Of a stretch of DNA of 64,000 nucleotides, positions 44,514-54,519 are shown one piece after another. The stretch spans positions 1,426,001 through 1,490,000 of the forward strand of contig NZ_CAMDRE010000001.1 in NCBI RefSeq assembly GCF_945906775.1. Direction: 5' to 3'. Position 1 is the stretch's first letter; the number at the start of each line of letters is the position of its first letter. This DNA comes from Citrobacter sp. Marseille-Q6884 (GTDB taxonomy: Bacteria > Pseudomonadota > Gammaproteobacteria > Enterobacterales > Enterobacteriaceae). The notes under the pieces are model-generated. The model was not told the DNA's origin. It saw only the letters and a program-made list of their open reading frames with translations, and searched no databases. Made by a program: the position numbers and the translations under genes.

Positions 44514-46163
44514 TTAGTGCGCGCGACCTTGCTCGACGCCGTAACCGGTCTGGGAACGGATGAACTGAGCACGGAACTGCTCACGTTCACGGTTACCTTC
44601 TTCGGAGTTATCGGTGGCAGAGAAGAACCAGATCCCCAGGAACGCCACGCTGATAGAGAACAGCGCCGGGTATTCATACGGGAAAATGGCTTTTTCGTGG
44701 CCGAGGATTTGTACCCAAATTGTCGGGCCAAGCACCATCAGCACGACCGCGGTCAGCAGACCTAACCAACCGCCCATCATCGCGCCACGCGTGGTCAGTC
44801 TTGACCAGTACATGGAGAGCAGAATGATAGGGAAGTTGCAGCTGGCTGCGATGGCAAATGCCAGACCGACCATGAAGGCGATGTTCTGGTTTTCAAACAG
44901 CACACCCAGCAGGATGGCGATCACACCCAGTACCAGTACGGTGATTTTCGAGACTTTCAGCTCTTCACGCTCTGTTGCGCCTTTACGGAACACGTTAGCG
45001 TACAGGTCGTGAGACACCGCCGATGCGCCTGCCAGCGTCAGACCCGCGACCACCGCCAGAATGGTGGCAAAGGCGACCGCGGAGATGAAGCCGAGGAACA
45101 GGTTACCGCCGACCGCGTTTGCCAGATGCACCGCCGCCATGTTATTACCGCCAATCAGCGCGCCAGCCGCATCTTTGTACGCCGGATTCGCACCCACCAG
45201 CATGATCGCGCCAAAGCCGATGATAAAGGTCAGAATGTAGAAGTAACCCATAAAACCGGTGGCATAGAACACGCTCTTACGCGCTTCGCGGGCATCGCTG
45301 ACCGTGAAGAAACGCATCAGAATATGCGGTAAACCTGCCGTACCGAACATCAACCCGAGACCTAGCGACAGCGCGGAGATCGGATCTTTCACCAACCCGC
45401 CAGGACTCATAATGGCTGACCCTTTCGGGTGTACCGCCATCGCTTCGGTGAACAAATTGTTGAAGCTAAAGCCGACGTGTTTCATCACCATGAACGCCAT
45501 AAAGCTGGCGCCGAACAGCAGCAGTACGGCTTTGATGATCTGTACCCAGGTGGTTGCCAGCATGCCGCCAAACAACACATACATCATCATCAGTACGCCG
45601 ACCAGCACCACGGCGATGTGATAGTTCAGACCAAACAGCAGTTCAATCAGTTTACCGGCACCCACCATCTGAGCGATCAGATACAGCGCCACCACCACCA
45701 GCGAACCGCAGGCTGACAGAATACGGATCGGCCCTTGCTTCAGGCGATAAGAGGCGACGTCAGCAAAGGTATAGCGACCGAGGTTACGCAGACGTTCGGC
45801 AATCAGGAACAGAATGATCGGCCAGCCTACCAGGAAGCCGAGCGAGTAAATCAGCCCGTCATAGCCAGAAGTAAAGACCAGCGCGGAAATCCCGAGGAAC
45901 GAGGCTGCCGACATATAGTCGCCCGCGATCGCTAACCCGTTCTGGAAGCCGGTGATATTGCCACCCGCCGTGTAATAGTCATTACGCGAACGTACGCGCT
46001 TAGACGCCCAGTAGGTAATGCCAAGAGTGAAAATGACGAAAATCAGGAACATGATAATCGCCTGCCAGTTCGTTGGCTGGCGTTGGACTGCACCGCTAAT
46101 AGCATCCGCCGCGTTTGCAGCGAAGGGCAGCGTGGCGGCAAGCGCCGTCAGGACTCTCTTCAT
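44514..46163 (-). CDS. actP: Cation/acetate symporter ActP
   Basis: 549-residue sodium:solute symporter with a cleavable signal peptide (MKRVLTALAATLPFAANA) and about 13 membrane segments; SSS signatures GGNITGFQNGLAIAGDYMSAASF and GLTLAGASAVSHDLYANV. Takes up acetate and glycolate. It overlaps yjcH by 4 bases (ATGA) and is co-transcribed with acs-yjcH in E. coli. Confidence 0.97.
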   Translation of the reverse strand: MKRVLTALAATLPFAANAADAISGAVQRQPTNWQAIIMFLIFVIFTLGITYWASKRVRSRNDYYTAGGNITGFQNGLAIAGDYMSAASFLGISALVFTSGYDGLIYSLGFLVGWPIILFLIAERLRNLGRYTFADVASYRLKQGPIRILSACGSLVVVALYLIAQMVGAGKLIELLFGLNYHIAVVLVGVLMMMYVLFGGMLATTWVQIIKAVLLLFGASFMAFMVMKHVGFSFNNLFTEAMAVHPKGSAIMSPGGLVKDPISALSLGLGLMFGTAGLPHILMRFFTVSDAREARKSVFYATGFMGYFYILTFIIGFGAIMLVGANPAYKDAAGALIGGNNMAAVHLANAVGGNLFLGFISAVAFATILAVVAGLTLAGASAVSHDLYANVFRKGATEREELKVSKITVLVLGVIAILLGVLFENQNIAFMVGLAFAIAASCNFPIILLSMYWSRLTTRGAMMGGWLGLLTAVVLMVLGPTIWVQILGHEKAIFPYEYPALFSISVAFLGIWFFSATDNSEEGNREREQFRAQFIRSQTGYGVEQGRAH

Positions 46164-46474
46164 GATGCTTTAACCTCGTGCAGAACCGCGTTATTAAGAC
46201 GGTCGAATTCACCGTTTGCCCGCCAGATATAGATTCCGGTCAGGATGAAGGAGATAAGGATCACGCCGACCCCAATCGGTATACCTCGGGTAACGCTGGT
46301 GCCCGCATGCAGCGGTGTACCCAGCCAGCCCGGCGCAAAGGCAATCAATAAAATAAAACTGATATAAACTGCCAGCATGATGATGGACAGAATGGTGGCA
46401 AACCGTTGCCGTTTTTCAACTAACTCCCTGAAACGCGCACTGTCTTCTATCCGCTGATAAATAGTGTCATTCAT
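46160..46474 (-). CDS. yjcH: DUF485 inner-membrane protein YjcH
   Basis: 104 residues, two membrane segments (about 24-46 and 62-84) and basic ends. Function unknown, but it is always found between acs and actP and is likely a helper of ActP. The start is ATG 46474, matching E. coli; the 25 extra upstream codons of the longer frame are not conserved and lie next to the ERIC-like repeat. Confidence 0.93.
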   Translation of the reverse strand: MNDTIYQRIEDSARFRELVEKRQRFATILSIIMLAVYISFILLIAFAPGWLGTPLHAGTSVTRGIPIGVGVILISFILTGIYIWRANGEFDRLNNAVLHEVKAS

Positions 46475-46507
46475 CACAGAGCTCTCCAGAGGTCCCCCTG
46501 CGTCTTT

Positions 46508-46608
46508 CGCGCTACAGGTGCGTTGGCCGCACTCGCCCACCCCAGTCACATAGTGAACTATGCTCCTGGGGATGTGCTCGCTTGCCGCCTTCCTGCAACG
46601 CGAAATCC
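46508..46608. repeat. ERIC-like element between acs and yjcH
   Basis: CACCCCAGTCACATAG and CTATGCTCCTGGGGATG face each other, followed by CTTGCCGCCTTCCTGCAACG, the ERIC right half. It lies inside the acs-yjcH-actP transcript. Confidence 0.8.
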
Positions 46609-46669
46609 TTTGGGGGAGGGTTTTTATATTTCCCTCCCGGATGAAGAGAGGGTAGGGTCAGATTTGTAG

Positions 46670-46702
46670 GCCGGATAAGACGCTTTCGCGTCACCATCCG
46701 GC
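46670..46702. repeat. REP palindrome after acs
   Basis: GCCGGATAAGACGC and GCGTCACCATCCGGC arms, 15 bases past the acs stop, beside the ERIC-like element. The two together probably reduce expression of yjcH-actP relative to acs. Confidence 0.85.
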
Positions 46703-46717
46703 ATTTTCAGGACTTTG

Positions 46718-48676
46718 TTATGAAGGCATCGCGATGGCCTGCTTCTCTTCGAGCAGTTTCTCTACCACGCCCGGATCGGCGAGGGTCGAGGTATCGCCCA
46801 GATTGCTGGTATCGCCCGCCGCGATTTTGCGCAGAATGCGACGCATGATCTTGCCGGAGCGGGTTTTCGGCAGTGAGTCAGTCCAGTGCAGCACATCGGG
46901 CGTTGCCAACGGACCAATTTCTTTACGTACCCAGTTGCGAACTTCAGCGTACAGCTCAGGTGACGGCTCTTCGCCATGGTTGAGCGTGACGTAGGCGTAG
47001 ATCGCCTGGCCTTTAATATTATGTGGAATCCCCACCACGGCCGCTTCGGCGATTTTCGGATGCGACACCAGCGCCGACTCGATTTCCGCGGTTCCCAGAC
47101 GGTGACCAGACACGTTCAGCACATCGTCCACACGCCCGGTGATCCAGTAGTAACCGTCTTCGTCGCGGCGTGCGCCGTCGCCACTGAAGTACATATTTTT
47201 GAAGGTTGAGAAGTAGGTCTGCTCAAAGCGTTCGTGATCGCCAAACAGCGTTCTCGCCTGACCCGGCCAGGAGTCGGTAATCACCAGGTTACCTTCGGTC
47301 GCGCCTTCCAGCGGATGACCTTCGTTATCGACGATTGCCGGTTGTACGCCAAAGAACGGACGTGTTGCGGAACCCGCTTTCAGTTCGGTCGCGCCCGGCA
47401 GTGGGGTGATCATGAAACCACCGGTCTCAGTCTGCCACCAGGTATCGACGACCGGGCATTTTTCGTTGCCAATTTTCTTCCAGTACCACTCCCAGGCTTC
47501 CGGGTTGATCGGTTCGCCGACGGAACCCAGAATCCGCAGCGATGAGCGGTCAGTGCCTTCAATCGCCTTATCGCCTTCCGCCATCAGGGCGCGGATCGCG
47601 GTCGGTGCGGTATAGAGAATGTTGACCTGATGCTTATCCACCACCTGCGACATACGTGCTGGCGTCGGCCAGTTTGGTACGCCTTCAAACATCAGCGTGG
47701 TGGCGCCGCAGGCCAGCGGGCCATACAGCAGATAGCTGTGTCCGGTGACCCAACCTACGTCAGCCGTGCACCAGTAAATATCACCCTGATGATAATCAAA
47801 GACATACTTAAAGGTGGTCGCCGCGTAGACCAGGTATCCGCCGGTGGTGTGCAGTACGCCTTTCGGCTTGCCGGTGGAGCCAGAGGTATACAGGATAAAC
47901 AGCGGATCTTCCGCGTTCATTTCTGCCGGTTGATGGTCAGGGCTCGCTTTCTCAATAAGATCGGACCACCACAGGTCGCGGCCTTCCTGCCAGTCGGTTT
48001 TCCCGCCGGTACGTTTGAGCACGACCACATGTTCAACGGTTTTCACGTTCGGGTTTTTCAGCGCATCATCGACGTTCTTTTTCAGCGGAATGCTGCGCCC
48101 GGCGCGTACCCCTTCATCTGCAGTAATGACCAGACGTGAGTTGGAGTCAATAATGCGTCCGGCGACGGCTTCCGGCGAGAAACCACCGAAGATAACCGAA
48201 TGCACAGCGCCAATGCGGGCGCAGGCCAGCATTGCCACAGCGGCTTCCGGGACCATTGGCATATAGATAGCAACGACGTCGCCTTTTTTAATGCCTAAAT
48301 CCAGCAACGTATTGGAGAAACGACAAACATCGCGATGCAGTTCGCGATAAGTAATATGTTTGCTTTGGGTGGCATCATCGCCTTCCCAAATGATGGCGGT
48401 ACGATCGCCATTTTCCTGCAAATGGCGGTCAAGGCAGTTTGCCGCCAGATTCAGCGTACCGTCTTCATACCATTTGATGGAGACATTGCCCGGTGCGAAT
48501 GAGGTGTTCTTCACCTGGCTGTACGGTTTGATCCAATCAAGAATTTTTCCCTGCTCGCCCCAAAATGTGTCGGGATCGGTAATGGATTGCTGGTATTTCG
48601 CTTCGTACTGCTCCGGATTTATCAGGCAACGATCCGCAATATTTGCGGGAATAGCGTGTTTATGTATTTGGCTCAT
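46718..48676 (-). CDS. acs: Acetyl-CoA synthetase Acs
   Basis: 652 residues, the E. coli length. ATP-dependent acetate activation via acetyl-AMP. AMP-binding motif YTSGSTGKPKG (about 263-273), the WWQTETGG segment and the acetylation-controlled lysine in PKTRSGKIMRR (about 605-615). In E. coli it is activated by CRP and repressed by IHF/Fis in the gap shared with nrfA. Confidence 0.98.
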   Translation of the reverse strand: MSQIHKHAIPANIADRCLINPEQYEAKYQQSITDPDTFWGEQGKILDWIKPYSQVKNTSFAPGNVSIKWYEDGTLNLAANCLDRHLQENGDRTAIIWEGDDATQSKHITYRELHRDVCRFSNTLLDLGIKKGDVVAIYMPMVPEAAVAMLACARIGAVHSVIFGGFSPEAVAGRIIDSNSRLVITADEGVRAGRSIPLKKNVDDALKNPNVKTVEHVVVLKRTGGKTDWQEGRDLWWSDLIEKASPDHQPAEMNAEDPLFILYTSGSTGKPKGVLHTTGGYLVYAATTFKYVFDYHQGDIYWCTADVGWVTGHSYLLYGPLACGATTLMFEGVPNWPTPARMSQVVDKHQVNILYTAPTAIRALMAEGDKAIEGTDRSSLRILGSVGEPINPEAWEWYWKKIGNEKCPVVDTWWQTETGGFMITPLPGATELKAGSATRPFFGVQPAIVDNEGHPLEGATEGNLVITDSWPGQARTLFGDHERFEQTYFSTFKNMYFSGDGARRDEDGYYWITGRVDDVLNVSGHRLGTAEIESALVSHPKIAEAAVVGIPHNIKGQAIYAYVTLNHGEEPSPELYAEVRNWVRKEIGPLATPDVLHWTDSLPKTRSGKIMRRILRKIAAGDTSNLGDTSTLADPGVVEKLLEEKQAIAMPS

Positions 48677-48965
48677 GGCTTTTGTTCTCCTTGTAGGATG
48701 TTAATAATATGTCTCATAAACGTTAAATGTAGGGGCTTTGGAAGTTTTGTTTAGTATTTGCGCGGCAGATCACGCAAAAACGAGATTGTGCAAATTAGCG
48801 GCAAACTGATTTTTGAAGGGAACTAGCAAAAATTGATTAACTCTCGCGATAACATGCAGTTATCTGCAAATTGTTGAAAATGCGATCTGTATCGAAAATA
48901 GACAAAAGAGGGAGGGGGTAGAGGGGTGTAATAACTCTAAAGTGGTATTTTACATGCACTTACAA

Positions 48966-48979
48966 TTGATTAAAAACAA
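48966..48979 (+). promoter_or_regulatory. FNR-like site of the nrfA promoter
   Basis: TTGAT-TAAA-AACAA matches the FNR consensus TTGAT-N4-ATCAA at 9 of 10 bases, about 130 bases before nrfA, in the 433-base acs-nrfA gap (48677-49109). A weak CRP-like TGCGA-N6-TCGAA at 48880-48895 may serve acs. No gene is seen in the gap. Confidence 0.65.
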
Positions 48980-49109
48980 CATTTTCCGTGTGGTTTCTTG
49001 TTACAAATAGGGTAGAGCAATGTCATGACAGTATTCGTGTGGTTGCTGTTATGGAAAACAATAAAAGAATCGCCATTGCAAATAATGGCGTCATCTGGAT
49101 GAGACCCCT

Positions 49110-50546
49110 ATGGCAAGGATAAAATCACGCGTACGCCGTTTCTTCAGCCTGTTATTACCTTTACTTTTTATTTCTGCCGTTCACGCTGAGCAAACCCCCG
49201 TACCCGCAAAGAATGTTACCGTTGAAGCGAAGAATGAAACCTTCGCCCCTCAGCATCCCGATCAATACCTCTCCTGGAAAGCGACCTCTGAACAGTCAGC
49301 GCGTGAAGATGCCCTGGCGGAAGATCCACGCCTGGTGATCCTGTGGGCGGGATACCCTTTCTCCCGCGATTACAACAAACCGCGCGGACACGCCTATGCC
49401 GTTACCGATGTGCGTGAAACATTGCGTACCGGTGCGCCAAAAACGGCTGAAGATGGTCCGCTGCCAATGGCCTGCTGGAGCTGTAAAAGCCCGGATGTGG
49501 CGCGTCTGATCCAGAAAGACGGCGAAGATGGCTACTTTCATGGTAAATGGGCGCGCGGCGGCCCGGAAATTGTCAACAACCTGGGCTGTGCAGATTGCCA
49601 CAACACCGCCTCGCCAGATTTCGCCAAAGGGAAGCCAGAACTGACGCTGTCGCGCCCGTATGCAGAGCGTGCGATGGAAACCATCGGCAAACCGTTTGAG
49701 AAAGCCGGTCGTTTTGACCAGCAATCCATGGTCTGCGGCCAGTGCCACGTGGAGTACTACTTCGACGGCAAAAATAAAGCCGTTAAGTTCCCGTGGGATG
49801 AAGGCATGAAAGTCGAGAACATGGAGAAATACTACGACGCTATCGCGTTCTCTGACTGGACAAACTCACTGTCTAAAACGCCGATGCTTAAAGCACAGCA
49901 CCCGGAATATGAAACCTGGAGCGCAGGTATTCACGGTAAGAACAACGTGACCTGTATCGACTGTCATATGCCGAAAGTGCAGAACGCGGAAGGCAAACTC
50001 TACACCGACCATAAGATTGGCAACCCGTTCGATAACTTCCCGCAGACCTGCGCTAACTGCCACACCCAGGACAAAGCGTCCCTGCAAAAAGTGGTTGCTG
50101 AGCGTAAACAAGCGATCCACGACCTGAAAATCAAAGTGGAAGATCAGCTGGTGCATGCGCACTTCGAAGCCAAAGCCGCATGGGATGCGGGCGCGACGGA
50201 AGCGGAAATGAAGCCGATTCTGGAAGATATCCGCCACGCGCAATGGCGCTGGGATCTGTCAATTGCGTCGCACGGTATCCACATGCACGCACCGGAAGAA
50301 GGTCTGCGCATGTTGGGTAGCGCGATGGACAAAGCCGCGGATGCCCGTACCAAACTGGCACGTCTGCTGGCAACCAAAGGCATCACGCATGAAATTCCGT
50401 TGCCGGATATCTCCACCAAAGAGAAAGCTCAGCAGGCGATTGGCCTGAACATGCAGCAAATCAATGCTGAGAAGCAGGACTTCATCAAAACGGTGATTCC
50501 ACAATGGGAAGACCAGGCGCGTAAAAACGGTCTGTTAAGCCAATAA
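49110..50546 (+). CDS. nrfA: Cytochrome c552 nitrite reductase NrfA
   Basis: 478-residue periplasmic pentahaem enzyme, reducing nitrite to ammonia with six electrons. Signal peptide ends VHA before EQTP. The catalytic haem is held by CWSCK (about 122-126); the four standard CxxCH sites are CADCH, CGQCH, CIDCH and CANCH. HGIHMHAPEEG holds distal haem ligands. First gene of nrfABCDEFG; the dedicated lyase for CWSCK is NrfEFG. FNR-like site upstream points to anaerobic expression. Confidence 0.99.
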   Translation: MARIKSRVRRFFSLLLPLLFISAVHAEQTPVPAKNVTVEAKNETFAPQHPDQYLSWKATSEQSAREDALAEDPRLVILWAGYPFSRDYNKPRGHAYAVTDVRETLRTGAPKTAEDGPLPMACWSCKSPDVARLIQKDGEDGYFHGKWARGGPEIVNNLGCADCHNTASPDFAKGKPELTLSRPYAERAMETIGKPFEKAGRFDQQSMVCGQCHVEYYFDGKNKAVKFPWDEGMKVENMEKYYDAIAFSDWTNSLSKTPMLKAQHPEYETWSAGIHGKNNVTCIDCHMPKVQNAEGKLYTDHKIGNPFDNFPQTCANCHTQDKASLQKVVAERKQAIHDLKIKVEDQLVHAHFEAKAAWDAGATEAEMKPILEDIRHAQWRWDLSIASHGIHMHAPEEGLRMLGSAMDKAADARTKLARLLATKGITHEIPLPDISTKEKAQQAIGLNMQQINAEKQDFIKTVIPQWEDQARKNGLLSQ

Positions 50547-50553
50547 CCCCCTT

Positions 50554-50571
50554 CCGCCCCGCAAGGGGCGG
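50554..50571 (+). terminator. Stem-loop between nrfA and nrfB
   Basis: CCGCCCC-GCAA-GGGGCGG forms a tight 7-bp stem without a T-run, so it probably stabilises nrfA mRNA or attenuates the distal genes. Confidence 0.6.
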
Positions 50572-50590
50572 ATAACTCAACGGAGTGAAT

Positions 50591-51157
50591 ATGAGCGTAC
50601 TACGTTCGTTATTAACTGCTGGGGTGCTGGCGTCAGGCCTGTTCTGGAGCCTGTGCGGGATAACCGCCACGCCAACGCAGCAGGCTTCGGATCAACGCTG
50701 GACGGTCACCCAACAGCGTAACCCGGATGCCGCTTGTCTGGATTGTCACAAGCCGGATACCGAAGGCATGCATGGTAAACATGCACAAGTCATCAACCCG
50801 AATAACAAACTGCCGGTCACCTGCACCAACTGTCACGGCCAGCCGTCGCCGAATCACCGTGAAGGGGTGAAGGATGTGATGCGCTTTAACGAGCCGATGT
50901 ACAACGTGGAGCAGCAGAACAGCGTCTGCATGTCCTGTCACCTGCCTGAGCAGTTGCAAAAAGCGTTCTGGCCGCACGATGTCCACGTAACGAAAGTGGC
51001 GTGTGCCAGTTGTCACTCACTGCATCCGAAGCAAGACACGATGCAGACGCTAAACGAGAAAGGGCGCGTTAAAATTTGCGTGGATTGCCACAGCGATCAA
51101 CGTACTAACCCGCACTTTAATCCGGCGTCGGTTCCCTTGCTTAAGGAGAAACCATGA
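50591..51157 (+). CDS. nrfB: Pentahaem cytochrome c NrfB
   Basis: 188 residues with a signal peptide (MSVLRSLLTAGVLASGLFWS...) and five CxxCH sites (CLDCH, CTNCH, CMSCH, CASCH, CVDCH). It carries electrons from NrfCD to NrfA. Start ATG 50591 equals the E. coli protein; a GTG at 50585 would add two residues. Its last bases overlap nrfC (ATGA). Confidence 0.97.
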   Translation: MSVLRSLLTAGVLASGLFWSLCGITATPTQQASDQRWTVTQQRNPDAACLDCHKPDTEGMHGKHAQVINPNNKLPVTCTNCHGQPSPNHREGVKDVMRFNEPMYNVEQQNSVCMSCHLPEQLQKAFWPHDVHVTKVACASCHSLHPKQDTMQTLNEKGRVKICVDCHSDQRTNPHFNPASVPLLKEKP

Positions 51158-51825
51158 GTTGTTCTCGTCGCCAGTTTATCACCGGCGTCGGCGCGCTGGT
51201 GGCAGTGAGCGGGACGGCGGGACGCGTCGTGGCGAAGACGTTGAACATCAACGGCGTACGCTACGGCATGGTACATGATGAGTCATTATGCATCGGCTGC
51301 ACGGCCTGTATGGACGCCTGTCGGGAAGTGAACAGTGTGCCGGAAGGCGTATCGCGTTTGACGATCATTCGTAGCGAGCCGCTGGAGACGTTTCCTGATG
51401 TGAAGTACCGCTTCTTCCGCCACTCGTGCCAGCACTGCGATCATGCGCCGTGTGTTGACGTCTGCCCGACGGGGGCGTCATATCGTGATGCCGCCAGCGG
51501 GATTGTGGATGTGAACCCGGATCTGTGCGTCGGCTGCCAGTATTGCATCGCCGCCTGTCCGTACCGTGTGCGCTTTATCCACCCGGTCAACAAGACTGCG
51601 GATAAATGCGATTTCTGTCGGAAAACCAACCTGAAAGCGGGCAAGCAGCCCGCCTGTGTTGAGTCATGCCCGACGAAAGCGCTGACGTTTGGCAATCTGG
51701 ATGATCCCAATAGCGAGATCTCGCGTTTGTTGCACCAGAAAACGACCTACCGTTACAAGCTGGCGCTGGGTACCAAACCGAAAGTCTACCGCGTTCCCTT
51801 TAAACATGGGGAGGTGAGCCAATGA
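51154..51825 (+). CDS. nrfC: Four-cluster ferredoxin subunit NrfC
   Basis: 223 residues. Twin-arginine signal SCSRRQFITGVG at residues 2-13, then four [4Fe-4S] Cys groups (CIGCTACMDAC, CQHCDHAPCVDVCPTG, CVGCQYCIAACP, CDFC...CVESCPT). DmsB/PhsB-type electron-transfer subunit that takes electrons from NrfD. Overlaps both neighbours by 4 bases. Confidence 0.98.
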   Translation: MSCSRRQFITGVGALVAVSGTAGRVVAKTLNINGVRYGMVHDESLCIGCTACMDACREVNSVPEGVSRLTIIRSEPLETFPDVKYRFFRHSCQHCDHAPCVDVCPTGASYRDAASGIVDVNPDLCVGCQYCIAACPYRVRFIHPVNKTADKCDFCRKTNLKAGKQPACVESCPTKALTFGNLDDPNSEISRLLHQKTTYRYKLALGTKPKVYRVPFKHGEVSQ

Positions 51826-52778
51826 CGCCCGCTTCTGCTTTTCATTTTGAATCACTGGTGTGGGATTGGCCCATCGCCATCTATCTGTTCCTGATCGGTA
51901 TTTCAGCCGGGCTGGTCACGCTGTCGGTCTTGTTACGACGACTGCACCCGGAATCCGGCGGTTCAGACAGCACGCTGCTGCGCACGACGTTAGTACTGGG
52001 ACCGGGGACGATTATTTTGGGTCTGCTGATTCTGGTCTTTCACCTGACACGGCCGTGGACCTTCTGGAAACTGATGTTCCATTACAGCTTCACTTCGGTG
52101 ATGTCGATGGGCGTCTTACTGTTCCAGGTGTATATGGTGGTGCTTGTTCTGTGGCTGGCAAAAATCTTTGAAAAAGAGGTGATTGCCCTGCAACAACGCT
52201 GGCTGCCGCGGTTGACCCTGGTGCAGAAGGTACTGACGCTGATTACGCCGTTCCACCGTCTGCTTGAAACGGTGATGTTGGTGCTGGCGGTGCTGTTAGG
52301 GGCATATACCGGCTTCCTGCTGTCGGCGCTGAAATCCTACCCGTTCCTGAATAACCCTATTTTGCCGGTGCTGTTCCTGTTCTCCGGGATCTCATCCGGC
52401 GCGGCGGTCGCGTTGATTGCCATGGCATTGCAGCATCGCGGCAATCCGCATACGACGGAGGCGCATTTTGTTCACCGCATGGAAACCCCGGTGGTGTGGC
52501 TGGAGATCTTCCTGCTGGCGGCGTTCTTTGTCGGACTGGCATTAGGCGATGACGGCAAAATGCGCGCACTGGCGGCGGCGTTGGGTGGCGGCTTCTGGAC
52601 ATGGTGGTTCTGGCTTGGCGTGGCAGGACTTGGGTTGATCGTACCGATGTTGCTAAAACCCTGGGCCAATCGCAGCCCGACGTTTCACGGCGTGCTGGCG
52701 GTGTGCGGTGCGAGCCTGACCGGCGTGTTGCTGCTGCGCTTCTTTATTCTGTACGCAGGCCAACTTACCGTTGCATAG
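51822..52778 (+). CDS. nrfD: Quinol-oxidising membrane subunit NrfD
   Basis: 318 residues, eight membrane segments; NrfD/PsrC family, oxidising menaquinol and passing electrons to NrfC. Conserved SPW-like start region FESLVWDWPIAIYLFLIGIS and the HLTRPWTFWK segment. Translationally coupled to nrfC. It ends at 52778, fourteen bases before the proposed nrfE start. Confidence 0.97.
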   Translation: MTPASAFHFESLVWDWPIAIYLFLIGISAGLVTLSVLLRRLHPESGGSDSTLLRTTLVLGPGTIILGLLILVFHLTRPWTFWKLMFHYSFTSVMSMGVLLFQVYMVVLVLWLAKIFEKEVIALQQRWLPRLTLVQKVLTLITPFHRLLETVMLVLAVLLGAYTGFLLSALKSYPFLNNPILPVLFLFSGISSGAAVALIAMALQHRGNPHTTEAHFVHRMETPVVWLEIFLLAAFFVGLALGDDGKMRALAAALGGGFWTWWFWLGVAGLGLIVPMLLKPWANRSPTFHGVLAVCGASLTGVLLLRFFILYAGQLTVA

Positions 52779-52791
52779 GATAGGGTGATCT

Positions 52792-54519
52792 CTGGACGTA
52801 TTCCTGCCTGAAGCCGGGTTTCTGGCACTGTTGTTGAGTCTCGGGGTCAATGTGTTGACCCCGCTTGCCGCGCTGGCGGGCATCCGCGGGCGCTGGCAGG
52901 GGGTAATGCGTCTGGCGAGTACCGGTGCGTGGGCGCAATTTACGCTGCTGCTGCTGGCCTTTGCCATTCTGATTTTCTGTTTTCTCACCAGCGACTTCTC
53001 TGTTGTCTACGTTGCTCAGCATAGTTACAGCCTGCTGCCGTGGGGATTAAAACTGGCGGCGGTCTGGGGCGGTCATGAAGGCTCGCTTCTGCTGTGGGTC
53101 CTGTTTCTTTCCGGCTGGAGCGCATTGTTTGCCTGGCGCTATCGACGTGAGCAGGACACGTTGTTTCCGTTGGCCCTCAGCGTGCTGTCTATCATGTTGG
53201 CCTTATTACTGCTGTTTGTGGTGGTCTGGTCCGATCCGTTTGTACGCATCTTCCCGCCAGCGATTGAAGGACGCGACCTGAACCCGATGCTGCAGCATCT
53301 GGGGCTTATCCTCCATCCACCGCTGCTCTATCTTGGCTACGGTGGCCTGATGGTGGCGGCTGGCGTCGCGTTAGCTTCACTGTTGCGTGGAGGCTTTAGC
53401 GCCGCCACCGCCTGGGTTTGCTGGCGCTGGGCGCTGCCCGGCTGGTGTGCCCTGACGCTGGGGATAATCCTCGGCTCCTGGTGGGCGTATTGTGAGTTGG
53501 GTTGGGGCGGCTGGTGGTTCTGGGACCCGGTAGAAAACGCGTCCTTATTACCCTGGCTTTCCGCCAGCGCGTTGCTGCATAGCCTGTCTGTCTCGCGTCA
53601 GCGCGGGATCTTCCTCCACTGGTCACTGCTGCTGGCGATTGTCACGCTGATTTTATCGCTACTGGGCACGCTGATAGTGCGATCCGGCATCCTGGTGTCT
53701 GTGCATGCCTTCGCGCTGGATAACGTCCGCGCTGCGCCGCTGTTTGCCTTGTTTGCGTTACTCAGCCTGGCGTCGCTCGGTTTGTATGCCTGGCGCGCGC
53801 AGGATCTTCGCCAGAGCGCGCGATTCGGCGGCTGGTCGCGTGAAATGATGATTCTGATCGCGCTACTGCTCTTTTGCGCGGTGCTACTGATTGTGCTGAT
53901 TGGCACGCTCTACCCGATGATTTACGGTCTTTTGGGCTGGGGACGCCTCTCTGTAGGCGCGCCGTACTTTAACCGCGCCACCTTGCCATTTGGTCTGCTG
54001 ATGCTGGTGGTCATCATGATTGCGACCATCAGAACCCGGAAAGTGTCGTTGGGGAGCCAGCTTCCGGCGCTAGTGGCGCATACGGGGGTGCTGGTTTTCG
54101 CGGCGGGGATTGTCTTTTCCAGCGGAAGTCGTCAGGAAATTAGCCTGAACCTGAGTCCGGGACAGCAGGTCGAACTGGCGGGGTACATTTTCCGTTTTGA
54201 GCGTCTGGATTTGGAAGCAAAAGGAAACTACACCAGCGAAAAAGCGCTGATTACGTTGTGGCAGGATGAGAAACCGATCGGCAGTCTGCAACCGGAAAGG
54301 CGCTTCTATGCCGCGCGTCGCCAGCAAATGATGGAGCCAGGTATCCGTTGGAACCTGCTGCATGACTGGTATGCGGTGATCGGCGAAAAGACCGGTCAGG
54401 ACCGCTACGCGATGCGCTTATATGTGCAAAGCGGCGTACGCTGGATTTGGGGTGGCGGGCTGCTGATGGTGTTCGGCGCGTTGCTGAGCGGGTGGCGAGG
54501 GAGAAAGCGTGATGCGTAG
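52792..54519 (+). CDS. nrfE: CcmF-like haem lyase subunit NrfE
   Basis: About 575 residues, some 13-15 membrane segments, CcmF/CycK family. Signature segments WGGHEGSLLLW (about 86-96) and the haem-handling GGWWFWDPVENASLLPW (about 239-255). With NrfF and NrfG it attaches haem to the special CWSCK site of NrfA. The start is uncertain. The open frame begins at 52789 and holds no ATG or GTG there; CTG 52792 has AGGATAGGG 6 bases upstream and encodes LDVFLPEAGFLALLL, while TTG 52831 has no ribosome site. Confidence 0.93.
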   Translation: MDVFLPEAGFLALLLSLGVNVLTPLAALAGIRGRWQGVMRLASTGAWAQFTLLLLAFAILIFCFLTSDFSVVYVAQHSYSLLPWGLKLAAVWGGHEGSLLLWVLFLSGWSALFAWRYRREQDTLFPLALSVLSIMLALLLLFVVVWSDPFVRIFPPAIEGRDLNPMLQHLGLILHPPLLYLGYGGLMVAAGVALASLLRGGFSAATAWVCWRWALPGWCALTLGIILGSWWAYCELGWGGWWFWDPVENASLLPWLSASALLHSLSVSRQRGIFLHWSLLLAIVTLILSLLGTLIVRSGILVSVHAFALDNVRAAPLFALFALLSLASLGLYAWRAQDLRQSARFGGWSREMMILIALLLFCAVLLIVLIGTLYPMIYGLLGWGRLSVGAPYFNRATLPFGLLMLVVIMIATIRTRKVSLGSQLPALVAHTGVLVFAAGIVFSSGSRQEISLNLSPGQQVELAGYIFRFERLDLEAKGNYTSEKALITLWQDEKPIGSLQPERRFYAARRQQMMEPGIRWNLLHDWYAVIGEKTGQDRYAMRLYVQSGVRWIWGGGLLMVFGALLSGWRGRKRDA

